The position numbers were made by a program, and so were the translations under genes. From Histoplasma ohiense (taxonomy: Eukaryota; Ascomycota; Eurotiomycetes; Onygenales; Ajellomycetaceae): a stretch of DNA of 64,000 nt. The stretch is from NCBI GenBank assembly GCA_017607445.1, contig JAEVHH010000003.1, positions 1,054,001-1,118,000 on the forward strand, written 5' to 3'. The notes under the pieces are model-generated. The model was given only the letters and a program-made list of their open reading frames with translations. It made no database searches and was not told where the DNA came from. Shown here one piece after another: positions 36,060 through 49,750 of this stretch. Positions within the stretch are counted from its first letter, which is position 1, and every line of letters begins with the position of its first letter.

Positions 36060-37584
36060 TTCATTTGTGAGATGCTAACTCAGTGAGCTGTGTTGACTGA
36101 GTTGATTGAATGAATGATGTAGATATCATCACTGTGATTATTGATACTGACTGTGCTGATGATGATTGCTGCTTCTGAGTATCTCTGTGATATCTGTTGT
36201 CAAGACAGTGAATAGCTGCTAGCTTCTTTTGAATTAGACATCTGAGAATGCTGTTCACATATCTGAGCACAGTGAGACAGTGCTGATGCTCAGCTGAGTA
36301 GAGTTGACAGCAGTTGACATATCATGATGCTCTCTTGCACTTCACATTTGTTGATCTCTCATACTGGCTTGTGAGCTTGCTGCAGTTGAAGCATCTCATC
36401 AGTTGCACATATTTTGATGAATGACAGTATCTCTGATATTCTGAGTCATGTCTCACTATCAGTGATCTTTTCTTGATGAGTCTGATCCTCTCACTAGCAT
36501 TGAAGAGTGAGAAGTCTTTCACTGAAGTGAGAAAGAAGACAATTCATATAATCTTCTCTATCTTGAGATTCACTTCATATTGCAAGAGTTGACAGCTCAT
36601 TGATTTTATCTTTGTCTGAGTCAGAATCTCTTTCTCAATCATTTTATCTGTGAGAATTCTTGTTTCTTCTCAGTTCTGAACAAATTCTGAGACTTCTGAG
36701 ACAGTATAATTGTACCACTGCTCTGGTAGCTGAATCTCTGTGATGTCAAGAACTTCACAGAGAGTAGTCACTGTCTTCTGAATGATCAGAGCATTATATA
36801 TATCTCTGTTGCTTGATATGATCACTCAATCTATTCTGATGAGCTTCATCTTCAGCACATTAGCTATGTTCTTCATTCTCTGAATGTTTGCAATGATCAT
36901 CTGCTGCACAGTATATGACTGCAGCTGAGTGATCTGTTTCTTTGACTGAAGAATGATGAGAATTTGTGAGTTCTTCTGCTGCTTTATATTCTCTGTGGAG
37001 CTTCTTAGCTGACTGATGTTCTTGAGCTGCAGACTGGCTCCACTAGCTCTGTCAGCTGAGAAAGCTGCAGTTTTGACAGAGATAGCTTCAGAGAGAGCAG
37101 AATTTTTTCTCTTCTGCACAATACTCACTCAGATAGTCAGCTCTCTTGCAGTTATCTTTGCTGAATTTAACTGTGGATGAGTGTTTGAGACAGTACTCTC
37201 TCTCAGAGTTGATGCTGCACTCAGATCTGCTGTCATATATGTGATGAATCTTTCATAGAAGATTTGAACAAAGTTCTGACTGGCTGACTGCTTCTTCTTC
37301 TCAATCCAGCTGTTCAGAGTCTTTGTCAATCTGATGAGAGTCTTCTATCACAGATTCTATTGCTGTTAAGTCTTCTCAAACTGCTTCTGTAGCTGAGAGG
37401 TGACTGTGGAGATACTGTCACTGACTTCTTTGAGAACTGAAGAAGACATTGTAACAGTCTTTCTCTGTCTTTTGTCAGTCTTTTCAGTAACAAAATTGAC
37501 CAGTGACTTCAGCTTCAGTGATCTGATGTAGACTGTGTCAATGTTCTTGAGTGAATGGGAGGGTGTTGAGAGCTCCATGACCAC
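36060..37584 (-). pseudogene. LINE ORF1 relic, copy 1
   Basis: Broken open pieces from a likely start MELSTPSHS near 37,578 include Ser/Gln-rich coiled segments and a zinc-knuckle region RCFNCSKLTSQYERSTNVKC (about 36,340-36,400), as expected of a nucleic-acid-binding ORF1 protein of Tad-like LINEs. The knuckle His appears to be lost. Confidence 0.72.
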
Positions 37585-40314
37585 TCAATCTGTGCAGTAC
37601 ACACATGTAGAGTAATCACAGAGGATGTGTGATGATGTTGAATGGGTTGAAGGGTTAAAATTATATGAAAAACAGTTAGAAAATAGAGAAATTCAAATGT
37701 ACCTCTATGTTCATGGGTAGTTGTAAGAATGTTCAGTAGTAGTGAAGCATCTCAGTGGCATAATTATATTGATCAGCATCAAGAAAGAAGATAATCAGAG
37801 ATGGAATAGAGTACTCAAGAAGTTCAATGTCATTATATTTAACAGCATAGCATATCTGAATGAATAACTTGAATTCTCAGAGAAGATGACACATTATACA
37901 GAATTCAATATTTTGAATGAGTTGAGAGATTTGAGAGTCAGTTTCTATTCAGATATCAAGAGTAAATGCTTTGATGTATACATCTTCAATAAGCTGAAGA
38001 TACTGTGAAGAATTAAGCTGATGTATAATAGTATTGATATCTTCTGAGTGCTTATGGTTGACAATCAGATAATCTCAATGCTGCATGACAGTATAAAATA
38101 GCACCAGACTTCAGGATGCAAAGCTCTGAGAAATCATTGGTTCAAGAAGATGATATTTGAAATTGATGAAAGTTATAGAATTTCAGTTTCAATAAGCAAG
38201 ATCAGACTGAATACAGTGATGAGTCTCTTCAGAGATCTCTACTTCAAAGTAAGTATGAACAATGATGAAGAGTAGATTCATTTGAATATGAAATCACTCA
38301 GAAACAGAATGAAGTCAGTTGTATTGTTCAAATATATCTGTAGATTTTGACTGCTCTATCTTAACAGATTGAATGAGCTTTGTAGTCAAGGCATCTTCAT
38401 ACATCAGAAAGAGATGAGTTGAAAATGTTGTATGATCTTTTGATAAATCAAGATAACTATTAAATATCTTCTTATGAACTCTTATAGTTTCTGCAATAGT
38501 GCTCTCATTTTCAAAAATAGCTTTCAGCTGTTGAAAATGTGTTCTAGATACAGAAAGTGTATCAAAAACAGATATTTGAGATAGTAAAGCATCTGCAGTA
38601 CTGAAAATTCTTTTAACTCTCTCATCATAAATCTTTCAAACAGCATCAGAAATAAGACACAATGTTATTTTCTTCTGAAGTCTATGATCATTGTCTATCA
38701 CATTAGATGCATCAATGATTTCTTGCAGCATTAGAAGTCTTGTGAAATCATGCATAATCTGAGTCAGATCAGATTCTGAAATTGCAGAGAAAATAATCAC
38801 AGCAGCAGTAGTCACTGCAGTCATGTAATTATTATATTCAATCATCTCATCTCATACAGTCTTTTTGAAGTTTATATTGTTGTAGACTATAACAGCTCAA
38901 GAATCTTTGACAAGCTGCTGAAGTTTCATCTAATGATAAAAATTAGTCAAATGATTGACTCAGAAGTTAACAGAAGTGGAAAGAACATGTCAGAAAAAAA
39001 CAGAAATTATCAGTTTTTACTAGAAGTTTGAAAAATTAGATAGAAATATTAATAAGTTAAGAATATCAACTCATATCTTCTTCTATTTAGCAATTTCTGT
39101 CATCAATTTATTTTTCATTATATAGCTGAGACAGAGTTCAAAGCTGGAAATCATTTCTATCACTCATCATTTTACTTCTGAGTCATGAAAATATGCAGAG
39201 AGAATAGAGCTGAAGAAGTTTGAGTTCTTCAGAGAATATGAATAGTATATAATATTTATAATAACAAACAGTCATTTGATAGCTGTTGTTTCATCTGAGT
39301 CTCATTCATAGCTCTTTCAATTTGTATGTTTATTTCTTAGCACAGAAGTAAGCAGCTTAAATCAGATTGATGCATTGATTCAGATGATCTCAAAAGCAGC
39401 CTGAAAATTGATGATATTAAGATCAATATTATGATTGAATTTTGTAAAGTATAAAGTATTGATAAGGTGTTTCAGCTTCTGTTTAAGCAAGACAATATAA
39501 TGATAATGATCATGAAATGTCTCTGACTTTGAGAGTGCTGAATACAGTGCATTCCATCACTTTGCAGAAATACAGTATCATTTATAAGTCAAGATATCAG
39601 AACTCTGAATTCAAGCATCTATAAAGACTTCCATTCTTCAATCATTTCACTGTAATACTTTGATAATGTGAGATAATTTTGAATGTTTTTTCTGCTGATT
39701 ATGAGACATAGTAGACAGACACTGTGAATCATAAATGTTTGATTGTGAACAAGCTGATGAAATATTGATATCAGTGATCTCAAATTCTGAAGAAGTATCA
39801 ATAGATTCAAGATCTGTTAAATCACTATCTGATATCTCATATTCATCATCTAGATTATTGAGAAAGTGTAGTGATTGTTGAAAGAATTCATCTTCAAGTG
39901 ATGAAGAATATTGATTGAACTGCATCTGATATTGAGTGTCTAGAGATTCAAAAGACATGATGCTTTTGATCAATGATTGTGATATAATGAGAAGAAATAG
40001 CAAGTTGCAAAATAGCAGAGATGATAGTGAGATAACTAAGAATTCAAAAAATATTGATTTGATGATGATCAGATAGATATTTAAGATAGATGTATGATTC
40101 TGAAGTCAACTGAATATTTTGTATGAGTAGGTTTGATTTTCCACAGATGATGAAACCATTTCTTCTCAGACTCTCTATGAGATATTATGTTGTGAGCATA
40201 TGTGGAGTAATTGATTGGTTCAGAAGTTAGCAGAACTTGGCAGAAGTCTAAAGAAGTTTAATTGATCACACTAATCTGAAAATATCAAGAAGAGAGGCTG
40301 AGCATGCTGAGATA

Positions 40315-40514
40315 ACTCACTCTAAAAATCCAAATCTGTTGGAAGAATCCCTCTATACCACCATGACACTGATGGTGATTGAGCTCTTTTGCCTCAGTAT
40401 CTAATACAAATCTGAAGGGGATGATTAATGATCTGTGTATGTTATTTTACTAACACTAAATTGAACAGAAATCAAAATGATGTGTGTCACTTTTGAATCT
40501 TATTCAACTTTATC
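40315..40514. other. Centre of the inverted duplication
   Basis: About 200 bp that do not pair with each other separate the two arms, which match up to CTGAGATAA on both sides. The centre contains no CpG and no coding relic. If the two arms were independent insertions, target duplications would be expected at this junction; I could not recognise any. Confidence 0.7.
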
Positions 40515-42373
40515 TCAGCATGTTCAGTCTCTCTTCTCAATATTTTCAGATTAGCACAATCAACTAAACTTCTTTAGACTTCTGTCAAGTTCTGCTAACT
40601 TCTGAATCAATCAATTACTCCACATATGCTTGCAACATAATATTTTGTAGAGAGTCTGAGAAGAAACAGTTTCATTGTCTGTGGAAAATCAAACCCACTC
40701 ATACAAAATATTCAGTTGACTTCAGAATCATACATCTATCTTAAATATCTGTCTGATCATCATCAAATTGATATTTTTTGAATTTTTAGTCATCTCACTA
40801 TCATTTCTGCTATTTTGCAACTTGCTATCTCTTCTCATCATGTCACAATCATTGATCAAAGACACTGTGTCTTTTGAATCTCTAGACACTCAATATCAGA
40901 TGTGATTCAATCAATATTCTTCATCACTTGAAGATGAATCCTCTCAACAACCACTACACTCTCTCAATGATCTAAATAATGGATATGAGACATCAGATAG
41001 TGATTTAACAGATCTTGAATCTATTGATACTTCTTCAGAATTCAAGATCACTGATATCAATATCTCATCAGCTTATTTACAATCAAACACTCATGACTCA
41101 CAGTGTCTGTCTACTATATCTCATAATCAGCAGAAAAAATGTTTGAAATTATCTCATATTGTCAAAGCATTACAGTGAAATGGTTGAGAAATGGAAGTCT
41201 TTATAGATGCTTGAATTCAGAGTTCTGATATCTTGACTTATAAATGATACTGTACTTCTGCAAAGCAGTGAAATGCACTGTATTCAGCACTCTCAAAGTC
41301 AGAGACATTTCATGATCATCATCATTATATTGTCTTACTTAAACAGAAGCTGAAACATCTTATCAATATTTCATACTTTACAAAATTCAATCATAATGTT
41401 GATCTTGATATCATCAATTTTCAGGCTGCTTTTGAGATCATCTGAATTGATGCATCAATCTGATTTAAGCTGCTTACTTCTGTGCTAAGAAATAAATGTG
41501 CAAATTGAAAGAGCTATAAATGAGACTCAGATGAAACAACAGCTATCAAATGATTGTTTGTTATTATGAATATTATATATCACTCATATTCTCTGAAGAA
41601 CTCAAACTTCTTCAGCTCTATTCTCTCTGCATATTTTCATAACTCAGAAGTAAAACAATGAGTGATAGAAATGATTTCCAGCTTTGAACTCTGTCTCAGC
41701 TATATAATGAGAAATAAATTGATGACAGAAATTGCTAAACAGAAGAAGATATGAGTTGATATTCTTAACTTATTAATATTTCTATCTAATTTTTCAAATT
41801 TCTAGTAAAAACTGATAATCTCTGTTTTTTTCTGACATGTTCTTTTCACTTCTGTTAATTTCTGAGTCAATCATTTGACTAATTCTTATCATTAGATGAA
41901 ACTTTGGCAGCTTGTCAAAGATTCTTGAGCTGTTATAGTCTATAATAATATGAACTTCAAAGAGACTGTATGAGATGAGATGATTGAGTATAATGATTAT
42001 ATGACTGCAGTGACTACTGCTGCTGTGATTATTTTCTCTGCAATTTCAGAATCTGATCTGACTCAGATTATGCATGATTTCACAAGACTTCTAACACTGC
42101 AAGAGATCATTGATGCATCTGATATAACAGACAATGATCATAAACTTTGAAAGAAAATAACATTGTGTCTTATTTCTGATGCTGTTTGAAAGATTCATGA
42201 TGAGGAAGTTAAAAGGGTTTTCAGTACTGCAGATGCTTTACTATCTCAAATGCTTGTTCTTGATACACTTTCTGTGTCTAGAACATGTTTTCAACAGCTG
42301 AAAGCTATTTTTGAAAATGAGAGCACTATTGCAGAAACTATGAGAGTTCATGAGAAGATATTTAATAGTTATC

Positions 42374-42845
42374 TGTGATGGGTTAGCATCTGTTAGTAAT
42401 TAACTTATGCAATCAACTCCTCTTCTGCACCCGCTCATTTCTGGCCATTGTGACTTTGCATAACTCTCAATGTTCTTTCACTTCATGCTCTGTGCTCATA
42501 TAGTCTCTAATGATTCTTCTGCATAGTCTTCAATGATTCTTCCACCCCACACTCTGCATTTGTGTAGTTTCTAATGATTCTTCCATGTAGCTCTCAATGA
42601 TTCTCTCATTTCATGCTTTATACTCATGTAGTTTCTAACAATTCTTCTGTATAGTTCTTAACATTCTTTCACTCCATGCTCCACTGTGGAGCAGCTTCTG
42701 ATATTCTTCCATCTCAAAATTCTCTTTATAAGAACCCTCTTTGTACAACCTTTTCTTCTGATTTCTTTTCTCTTTCTTTCCTTAATCAATTTGTAATCTG
42801 TAATTAGAATAGTATCAAATCATTAATTGAAGTACATCTGTTACA
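42374..42845 (+). repeat. 5' LTR of Gypsy A copy 2
   Basis: 472 bp, TGTGATGGGTTAGC to CATCTGTTACA. It is 63 bp shorter than in copy 1, the size of one internal tandem unit. The inner end has lost the CpGs kept in the 3' LTR. Confidence 0.93.
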
Positions 42846-43194
42846 TTACAAATTGATTCTTCTGTGTTTAAGGCCCGAGTGTCTTGTTATTAGTTCTTAC
42901 GCCTGAGTGTGTTGTTTACAGGCCCGAGTGTCTAGTTGTTACAAGAGATCTCTCATGAGCTCAAGTGTCTTCATCATTAGTTATATAGACTGTTATGTCT
43001 AAGCATCTGAGACACAATCAACCATGTTCTACAAGGTCTGAGTGCCTACAAACTGTAACACTGTGAATAGCATTCATGAAGAAGCTTGACAAAGCTTAGC
43101 ACCACAACACTGTGAATAGTGTCTGTAAGAGAATCAAGTGTCTACAAGTATTTCTTTTTCTTTTTTTTATTATTACATATTCTTAGATATTGAA
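42846..43194 (+). repeat. Leader of Gypsy A copy 2
   Basis: Contains repeated GGCCCGAGTGTCT strings (42,872-42,935) that still have CpGs, unlike the same leader in copy 1, and a T-rich run (43,150-43,170) just before gag. Confidence 0.65.
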
Positions 43195-44301
43195 ATGAAC
43201 TATGAACAATTCTATAAACACCCACTGCATTCAAACACAGTGGACAATAACTTAGATCTATGAAGCATTCTCCAGCAGCAGATACTACAGATGGCTGAAT
43301 TGCAACAACAACTTACTGAAATAAGCACTTCCACATTCATCATTTCTTCTACACCCACACCTCATGAAAAGCCCTCAAGAGAGAAGCTTTCAATCCTCAA
43401 CAAATACAAGAAAAATCTAGTACTCTACCTCACATGAAAGTCAAAAGCAAACATCAAATTGAACATTGATGAACAAGCAATAGACTCACTATTCAATCAA
43501 GTGTGATATATTCATAGCAGATTGAATGATGATGTGTTAGCAAAATTTCAACTCTGAATGAATCATTGTCAGAATCATCAGCATACATCAGAGCTAGTCT
43601 TTCAACAACTCAACTTCCTCTTCCTCAATTCTACACTTTAAGTCAAGGCATTAGACTGGCTTAATCAAACTCATCAGATGAATGTCACATTGACAACTTA
43701 TCTTTCTGAATTCAATCACAAACTTCTAGAAGCAGATGGGCAAGACTGAGATGATGCTATCAAGATCAACATATTGTTCAAGAATTTGAACTTTCAGTTG
43801 TATAATCAAAATATAGAGCATCTGAAGCTTTCAATATACAGTGAATTCTGCACTGATCTTCATCTGTTGAACAACAATCTGTCTCAGTTCCACACACTTC
43901 AAAATTGCAGAGAATTCTGCTGAACAAATGCATACACTCTGAACTACTCTGCAGCACTCTCTGTCTCTGAACCAGAATCAATGAACTGAGTCTTATACAT
44001 GAATGCAAGCCACTCAAGAGTCTCTAACATCTCAGAGAAGAACATCATCAACTGAATCATCAGAGAAGTCTGCATACACTGTGACAAGTCAGAGCACTTC
44101 ATAAATCAATGTCTGAATGTGATCACTCTGAGTAAACCCCCCACACACATGAACACTGTGTCGCCTGTGGATAGGCAAGAACAGGGAAAAGATGAGCTCT
44201 TATTCTAAAATATGAACAAGAGCTCAAGAAGCAGAAAGCTAGCTGAAGATTCAAGCAGAAGATGCAAGTGAACACAATCATAGTCTCTGTCATTGTAAAT
44301 A
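43195..44301 (+). pseudogene. Gag relic of Gypsy A copy 2
   Basis: Starts MNYEQFYKHPLHSNTVD at 43,195, followed by a capsid-like region with several TGA codons and a zinc knuckle CIHCDKSEHFINQC (about 44,076-44,120, CX2CX4HX4C). The frame is cut at 44,302 by Gypsy B and resumes with the protease at 52,311. Confidence 0.85.
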
Positions 44302-44305
44302 GCTT

Positions 44306-44451
44306 TGTGGTAATTTCGGCTTATTATTCTTCCGTGGTGTACACCACCCTCTATTATTAAGAATGGTGTACACTACTGCACTAGTTATTTTGTATAAGAA
44401 GAGCTGCAAAGCTTAGAAGCTTTGAACAGCTTAAGCAATCTTTGAACTACA
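44306..44451 (+). repeat. 5' LTR of Gypsy B
   Basis: 146 bp. The outer end keeps CpGs at 44,317 and 44,333 (TTTCGGC and TTCCGTGG) that are TTTTGAC and TTCCATGG in the 3' LTR. Confidence 0.93.
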
Positions 44452-46100
44452 TCTGATAGCATGTCTAAACTGAAGAGAGCATACACTTCTGAAGGTGTGA
44501 TAATTCCACCTACAATACAAGTTGTAGTTATCATGTCAGTGTGATCATCTCTACACTCTAGAGCTTGATTGTACAAATGAGTGGTGAAGTTGAAATGCTT
44601 TCAATTGCAAAATTGATAGCAGATGACTCACTGCCATACATGAGATGAGCTGAGAGTGTAGAAAGATGGTGTAGAGATGGACAATGATTCAAAGAACCAC
44701 TCTACTCACAAGCTTAAGAAGAAGTCAGTCAGTTGTACAATCAAGAAGATATCAACAAGAAATCAACTACAAATGATATTCTTAAGATATAGAGAAAAGT
44801 GTACAACTGATGATAATCATCATAAACATCTTCAATCAACACCCATCTCTTGTATTTGAACTGAATGAAATGCAACTGATTTCTGAAGATCTACAAGAAG
44901 CAGTATATAGAGTGACAGCTCTCACACTCAAAAATGACAAGCTTCTCATTCACAACATTTTGTTGAAGAAGATATTGGCAATGTATAATCTTTACCAAAC
45001 AGAGCTCAAGATGCAGAAGGAATATCAACATACAGAAGCTACTCAGCAATGAGCAGTGAATGCTGTGAGCTTTGCAGATAGTCTTGCAAATATCAGAAAT
45101 GAGTGAAACACTCAGATGACTGATCTGTGCTGAGAACTGAAGCATGTATGTCTCAAGACTGAACATTCAGCAACACTCAAGATTTCATTGTGTAGCTTAA
45201 TCAACTCTTCAAACATCAACACTTCATCTAACAACTCTGACTCAGTGTATGCAGCACAAACAGTGTTTTCTGAGAATACATCAATCATCATAAAATATAT
45301 CAAGTCAGACAATCTATCTAACCCATCATGCTTTGATGATGAGTGTAAGAATGACACTGCTCTCAACTGATTGGGTCAGATGCATTCACACTATTGCATG
45401 AAGTATGAGCTTATAGAATAGCAATTCACTGAATTACAGCAGATCTTGTGCACAGCATCTATTCTCAAGGAAAAAGCTAGATCTCTTTGAATGACAGCTG
45501 AAAAGTTGAACACAGAAGCATCTGACAAGTATGAGTTATCATGAAAGTGAGATGATTTCACAAGATGAATCCTGCATAACTTTGAGAAATTGAACATCAA
45601 AGACAAACATTACAAATGCTTCATAGAATGCAAGCAAGAAGAAGATCTTGCTTTGTACTACATTCATTTCAACTTGTGTTATCTTGCAATGAATCAAAAG
45701 CTTCTGACATTTTTCTGTCTATAAATCTTCATACACAGCTTAGATACTGATCTATACACTGAGTGAAAGTGTCTTAACCCACAGTCACAGACAGTGGAGG
45801 AAACATACAAAACACTGCTCTTGAGAGAACAAATGAGCAAGCTGTGAAAGCAAGCAGTGAGAGTGCAGATGAATGCAAGAAGACCCACATCTACATTCAT
45901 CACTTCATCATCAAGACACTCAGACACAATGAATATCAATCTCAATGCTATCACAAAAGCTCTGAACCCCCTCAAGAAGAATTCACCAGAATGAATAGCC
46001 TGGTGTCACAAACACAGAGTGTGCTTTCACTGCAGTCAACAGAATCATAATACAAGGGATTGCTGTAATCATCTTCAAAAGAAGAAGTCAAAAAACTAGA
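44452..46100 (+). pseudogene. Gag region relic of Gypsy B
   Basis: A broken gag-like region ends in a zinc knuckle, CFHCSQQNHNTRDC (CX2CX4HX4C, about 46,021-46,064), whose metal ligands are all present. Pieces upstream are rich in Lys, Gln and Thr and interrupted by TGA and frameshifts, so the start could not be fixed. Confidence 0.7.
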
Positions 46101-49100
46101 GAGATCAGCAGAATCAGAAACACTCACTGATTGACTACTAAAAATCTTCAAAGTAGATGAGTTGTCTACATTAGATGATTCTCTGAATTCTACAAGAGCT
46201 AAACAAAAGAGAGATGAAGAGATGAGTGCAGAAAAGAAAGCAGATGAACATCTGAATATTATAGAATTGAATACACTGATATATAGAGAATATCTGAGAC
46301 AGAAAAGAGAAGTGACAGTGAAGGTGTTATTGAACACAGACACTTCAACAAAGTACATTGATAATCATATACTAAAACAATTGTCTGATGTACAATGAGT
46401 GGAGAAATCTAAATGAATAAAGCTTTCAAACAATCATTATCTTATCTCATCTATGAGAGTAAAGATGCTCTTGCACTTTGAAAGATGGTCTTGCTGCATC
46501 TGAGTATGTATGCTCTCAGATATAAAATACAACCTGATCTTGAGACTTGATTGATTTCAGAAGTATGATCTCAGAATCCATTGATGTATATATCATATAC
46601 AGTTGACAGATTGTAAGAATCAAATTCATACAATCTTACTCATGAATATGAGACACAGATTCCATGCATCAGAAATGAAAGACTTAAATCTCATCACTCA
46701 ACATCAAACAAAGTGAGCACTGTGTAAACCTTCAACTCAGAGCATTCTATACATTATAAAAGAATCTGAGGCAAAAGAACTGCTGCCTGCAAAAGATTCA
46801 AAAAACAAAACATATATAAAGACACTGCTTGAAAAGCATAAGAAGATCTTTCAAATGGATCTTCTATCTTCTCTGTCACTCAAAAGAGAATTCATCCACA
46901 AGATTGATACAGAGGATGTAAAATCAATAAATCACAACACATATCCTCTATCACAAACACATCTCAAGAAACTACAGCAGTAGATAGAGGAGTTGTTGAA
47001 GAGGAGTCTCATACAACCATTCTTCAGTGCATGGGGCTTCCCAGTTCTATTTGCTAAGAAGTCAAATGAAGAATGATGTATGTGCATCAACTATCAGATG
47101 CTTAATAAGCTCACTGTAAAGAATGGATATCCACTACTGCAAATCCAACAACAACTAGATACAGTAGAAAATGCCTGATACTTGACAAAGATTGACCTAC
47201 TCACAGAATACTGGCAGATTCATGTAGACAAACTGTCAGTGCTCAAAACAGTGTTTAACATGCAATGAAGAAAGTTTGAATTTCTTGCAATGTCTATGAG
47301 ACTTACAAACACCTCTGCAACCTTTCAGATGATAATGAATACAATTCTTGCAAAACAGAACAGCTGATCATGCCTTGTATATCTTGACAATATCTTAATC
47401 TTTTCAAACTTGTATGAAGAGCATCTACAATATGTGGATCAGATGCTCACAACTCTGGCAGAGCACAAGCTCTATGTCAAATCATTGAAATATATATTTG
47501 ATACAAAGAAGTTGGAGTTCATGGAACATCTCATGAAAGAGGATTGCATACATCCAATTCCTGAAAAACTAGAAGTTATTGTGAAATGGTCAAGGTCTAG
47601 AAATGTACATCATATACACCAATTTTTAGAACTGACATTCTATTACAGAAGATTTGTAAAGAATTTTGTATGAATCACTGCTCTGCTGTCAGATCATCTT
47701 AAGAAGACAGATGTTGAGCTTTGCAAGAAGAAATTTTGTTTGATCATCTGAAACATCTTCTGCAAAGAGATCTTTCTTGAACTCAGAGAATGTATGACAA
47801 CATCTTCAGTGCTTGTTCAATCAGATTGTACAAAGCCTTTCACAATTGAAACTGATGCATCAGAATGAGTCATTGAGTGCTCCCTCTTGCAAATGAGGGA
47901 GGATGATAAATTACACTCAGTAGTGTATGATGACTGAAAGCTGTCAGATGTAGAACTTAACTATTCTGTGCATGAAAAGAAACTTCTAACAATCAAACAT
48001 ACACTAGATCTGTGGGATTGATATATCAACAATGAGCATACAACAACAGTGATCACTGATCATGAAAGCCTCATTTATTTGCAAACAACAATCAAACCCT
48101 CTAAGTGGCTAGTATGATGGATATCAGAGTTTCAGGTGTATGATCTTCAAATCAAATACAGAAAGAAGATGGATGTTATTATGTCAGATATCATAAGTTG
48201 TAGATCTGACTTCATGAAAGAAGATTCAGTGAACACAGCACAGAGAGAGTTCACATTAATGATGCTGAGAAGTTGTGATGAGACAGAGTGATTGAAAGCT
48301 ATGATTGTCTGCTTGAAGAATGGAAGTGTATCAGCTGATAAACATCTGATGAAGGTAATAGAAGAGATGCTTTCAAAATTCAAGCTTGTGAAGTTAGAGA
48401 AGAATGTTGTGCTTTACTGTGATCTTGATTACACAGAGGCACTGTATCTTGAGCCTCAGTTTCAATGAAATCTGATAAGTTGTATGCACAAGAAGTTTGA
48501 CCATTTAGAGAGCTCAGAACTTATGAGTGTTCTGAAAGATTGAATATACTGATCAAGCATGAAAGAAGATATTCAAGCATACACACAGAAGTGTCTGAAC
48601 TGCCAAGTCTCAAAAAATGCAAGACAAGAATTGAAGTGTGAGAGGGCACAACATCAGATAGAAGATACAATTAAACTGTTTGAACATTGAGAAATAGATC
48701 TTATAGAGATATTGCCATGAACATCAAATGAAAACCACTGAATAATAACAGCAATCAATTACACCACAGAGTGGCCAATCATGTGAGCAGTGTCAGAGAC
48801 AACAGAGAAGATCATTGCTAAATTTCTACATGATGATATCTACATCAATTATGGTATGCTTCATGAAATATTGACAGATAACAGTGCAAACCTTGTAGAA
48901 AGAGCTGTGAGACACTTCATCAAACAGTTGCAGACAAAGCATCACATGACAACACTCTATCATCCTCATACAAATGAAAAAGTCAAACACTTAAATGGAA
49001 TACTAGACAGTATGCTGATGAAATATCTAGTGAGAAAGCTCACAAGATTATGAGATGAATATCTGAGACAAGTATTATTTGCAATGTGAGTTCATCAGCA

Positions 49101-49750
49101 TACAGTCTCAAAGCACTCACTGTTCTATCTGCTCTATGAGATGCATCCACATATCTCAGAGAATACACAGAAGCAGATAGAGGAGGAGATAGTGATTGCA
49201 GATATGAAATCAAAAGTGAGAGAAGTTAGCCACATCTGAGCAAAAGCAAATGAATTACTACTCAACCATATCATACAATCAAAAAGAATATGAGACTCAC
49301 TAGTGAAAGAAACAAGTCTTGCTGTGAGCACTTGAGTTCTTGTATGAAATGAAGGATCTGAGAAGTTTCAACCAAGATGGTTTGAGTCATACAAAATCCT
49401 CAAATCACACCCTCTTGAAATGTATGCTTTGAAAGAATCAGAGGGATGAGTTCTATGCAATCTTATAAATGACTCTTATCTTGTAGAGATGAAGATGAAG
49501 AATTTCAATGAGCTGTGATCATCTGCAGCACTATCATCAGCATTGAAGAAAAGAGAGCTTACAATAGAAAAGCTCAGAGAAGTTAGAGAAATCATTGATG
49601 TTTATAAATCAGATGATATCACTTACTCAGACCTCTCAACAATAACTAAAAAAGAATGAAAGGAAATGGAAAAGACAAGCATACAGCACACTCTGATAAG
49701 TGATAAGACTGTTGCTGGCTGTACAATATTGTGATATAGACAGCAGACAC
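46101..49750 (+). pseudogene. Pol relic of Gypsy B
   Basis: A protease-like segment VLLNTDTSTKYIDNHIL is at about 46,325-46,375. Reverse transcriptase runs from about 46,920 with WGFPVLFAKKSNEE and the active-site box VYLDNILIFS (about 47,375-47,405), where the second catalytic Asp is Asn. RNase H has FTIETDASE near 47,840. The integrase core has IDLIEI, LTDNSANLVERAVRHFIKQL and TNEKVKHLNGIL near 48,980, where the usual catalytic Glu of the D,D-35-E triad is Lys. Together with the TGA codons this makes the element inactive. Confidence 0.88.

Larger units (their letters stand above)
31043..37731 (-). mobile_element. Tad-like non-LTR retrotransposon (LINE), near full length
   Basis: 6,689 bp, inserted in the DUF6589 relic with a 13-bp target duplication (TTCAGTAGTAATG at 31030-31042, TTCAGTAGTAGTG at 37732-37744, 12 of 13 identical). 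On the minus strand it runs ORF1 (zinc-knuckle protein), then ORF2 (endonuclease, reverse transcriptase, RNase H), then a 3' region with a 9-bp satellite and a terminal (CAAA)n tail, seen on the plus strand as TTTGTTTG runs at 31,043-31,063. This layout is that of the Tad1 clade of fungal LINEs. A second copy in the same orientation starts at about 59,143. Confidence 0.9.
30389..39958 (-). pseudogene. DUF6589-like gene relic, left arm (split by a LINE)
   Basis: The protein starts MSFESLDTQYQMQFNQY (ATG at 39,958) with an acidic, Ser/Asp-rich N-terminal region (ISDSDLTDLESIDTSSEFEI). Later parts lie at 38,600-38,870 (EYNNYMTAVTTAAVIIFS, TQIMHDFTRLL) and, beyond the LINE at 31,043-37,731, at 30,389-31,040. 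The end includes a mutated form of the S-G-K-P-G motif seen in fungal DUF6589 proteins. That family is known mainly from dispersed fungal repeats and has no known function. Stops are mainly TGA. The identification rests on pattern memory, mostly of the better preserved right copy. Confidence 0.65.
28655..40314. repeat. Left arm of a large inverted duplication
   Basis: This arm is the reverse complement of 40515-59140. Landmarks that pair: 28,660-28,760 with 59,040-59,125; 29,280-29,400 with 58,380-58,500; 29,880-30,089 with 57,700-57,890; 30,400-31,040 with 57,040-57,650; 37,745 onward with the stretch ending near 57,040; 38,600-40,314 with 40,515-42,240. Subtracting the LINE with its target copy (6,702 bp) and the small insert with its target copy (276 bp) leaves about 4,682 bp, against about 4,686 bp for the other arm after its Gypsy insertion is removed. 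Both arms are mutated independently. Confidence 0.9.
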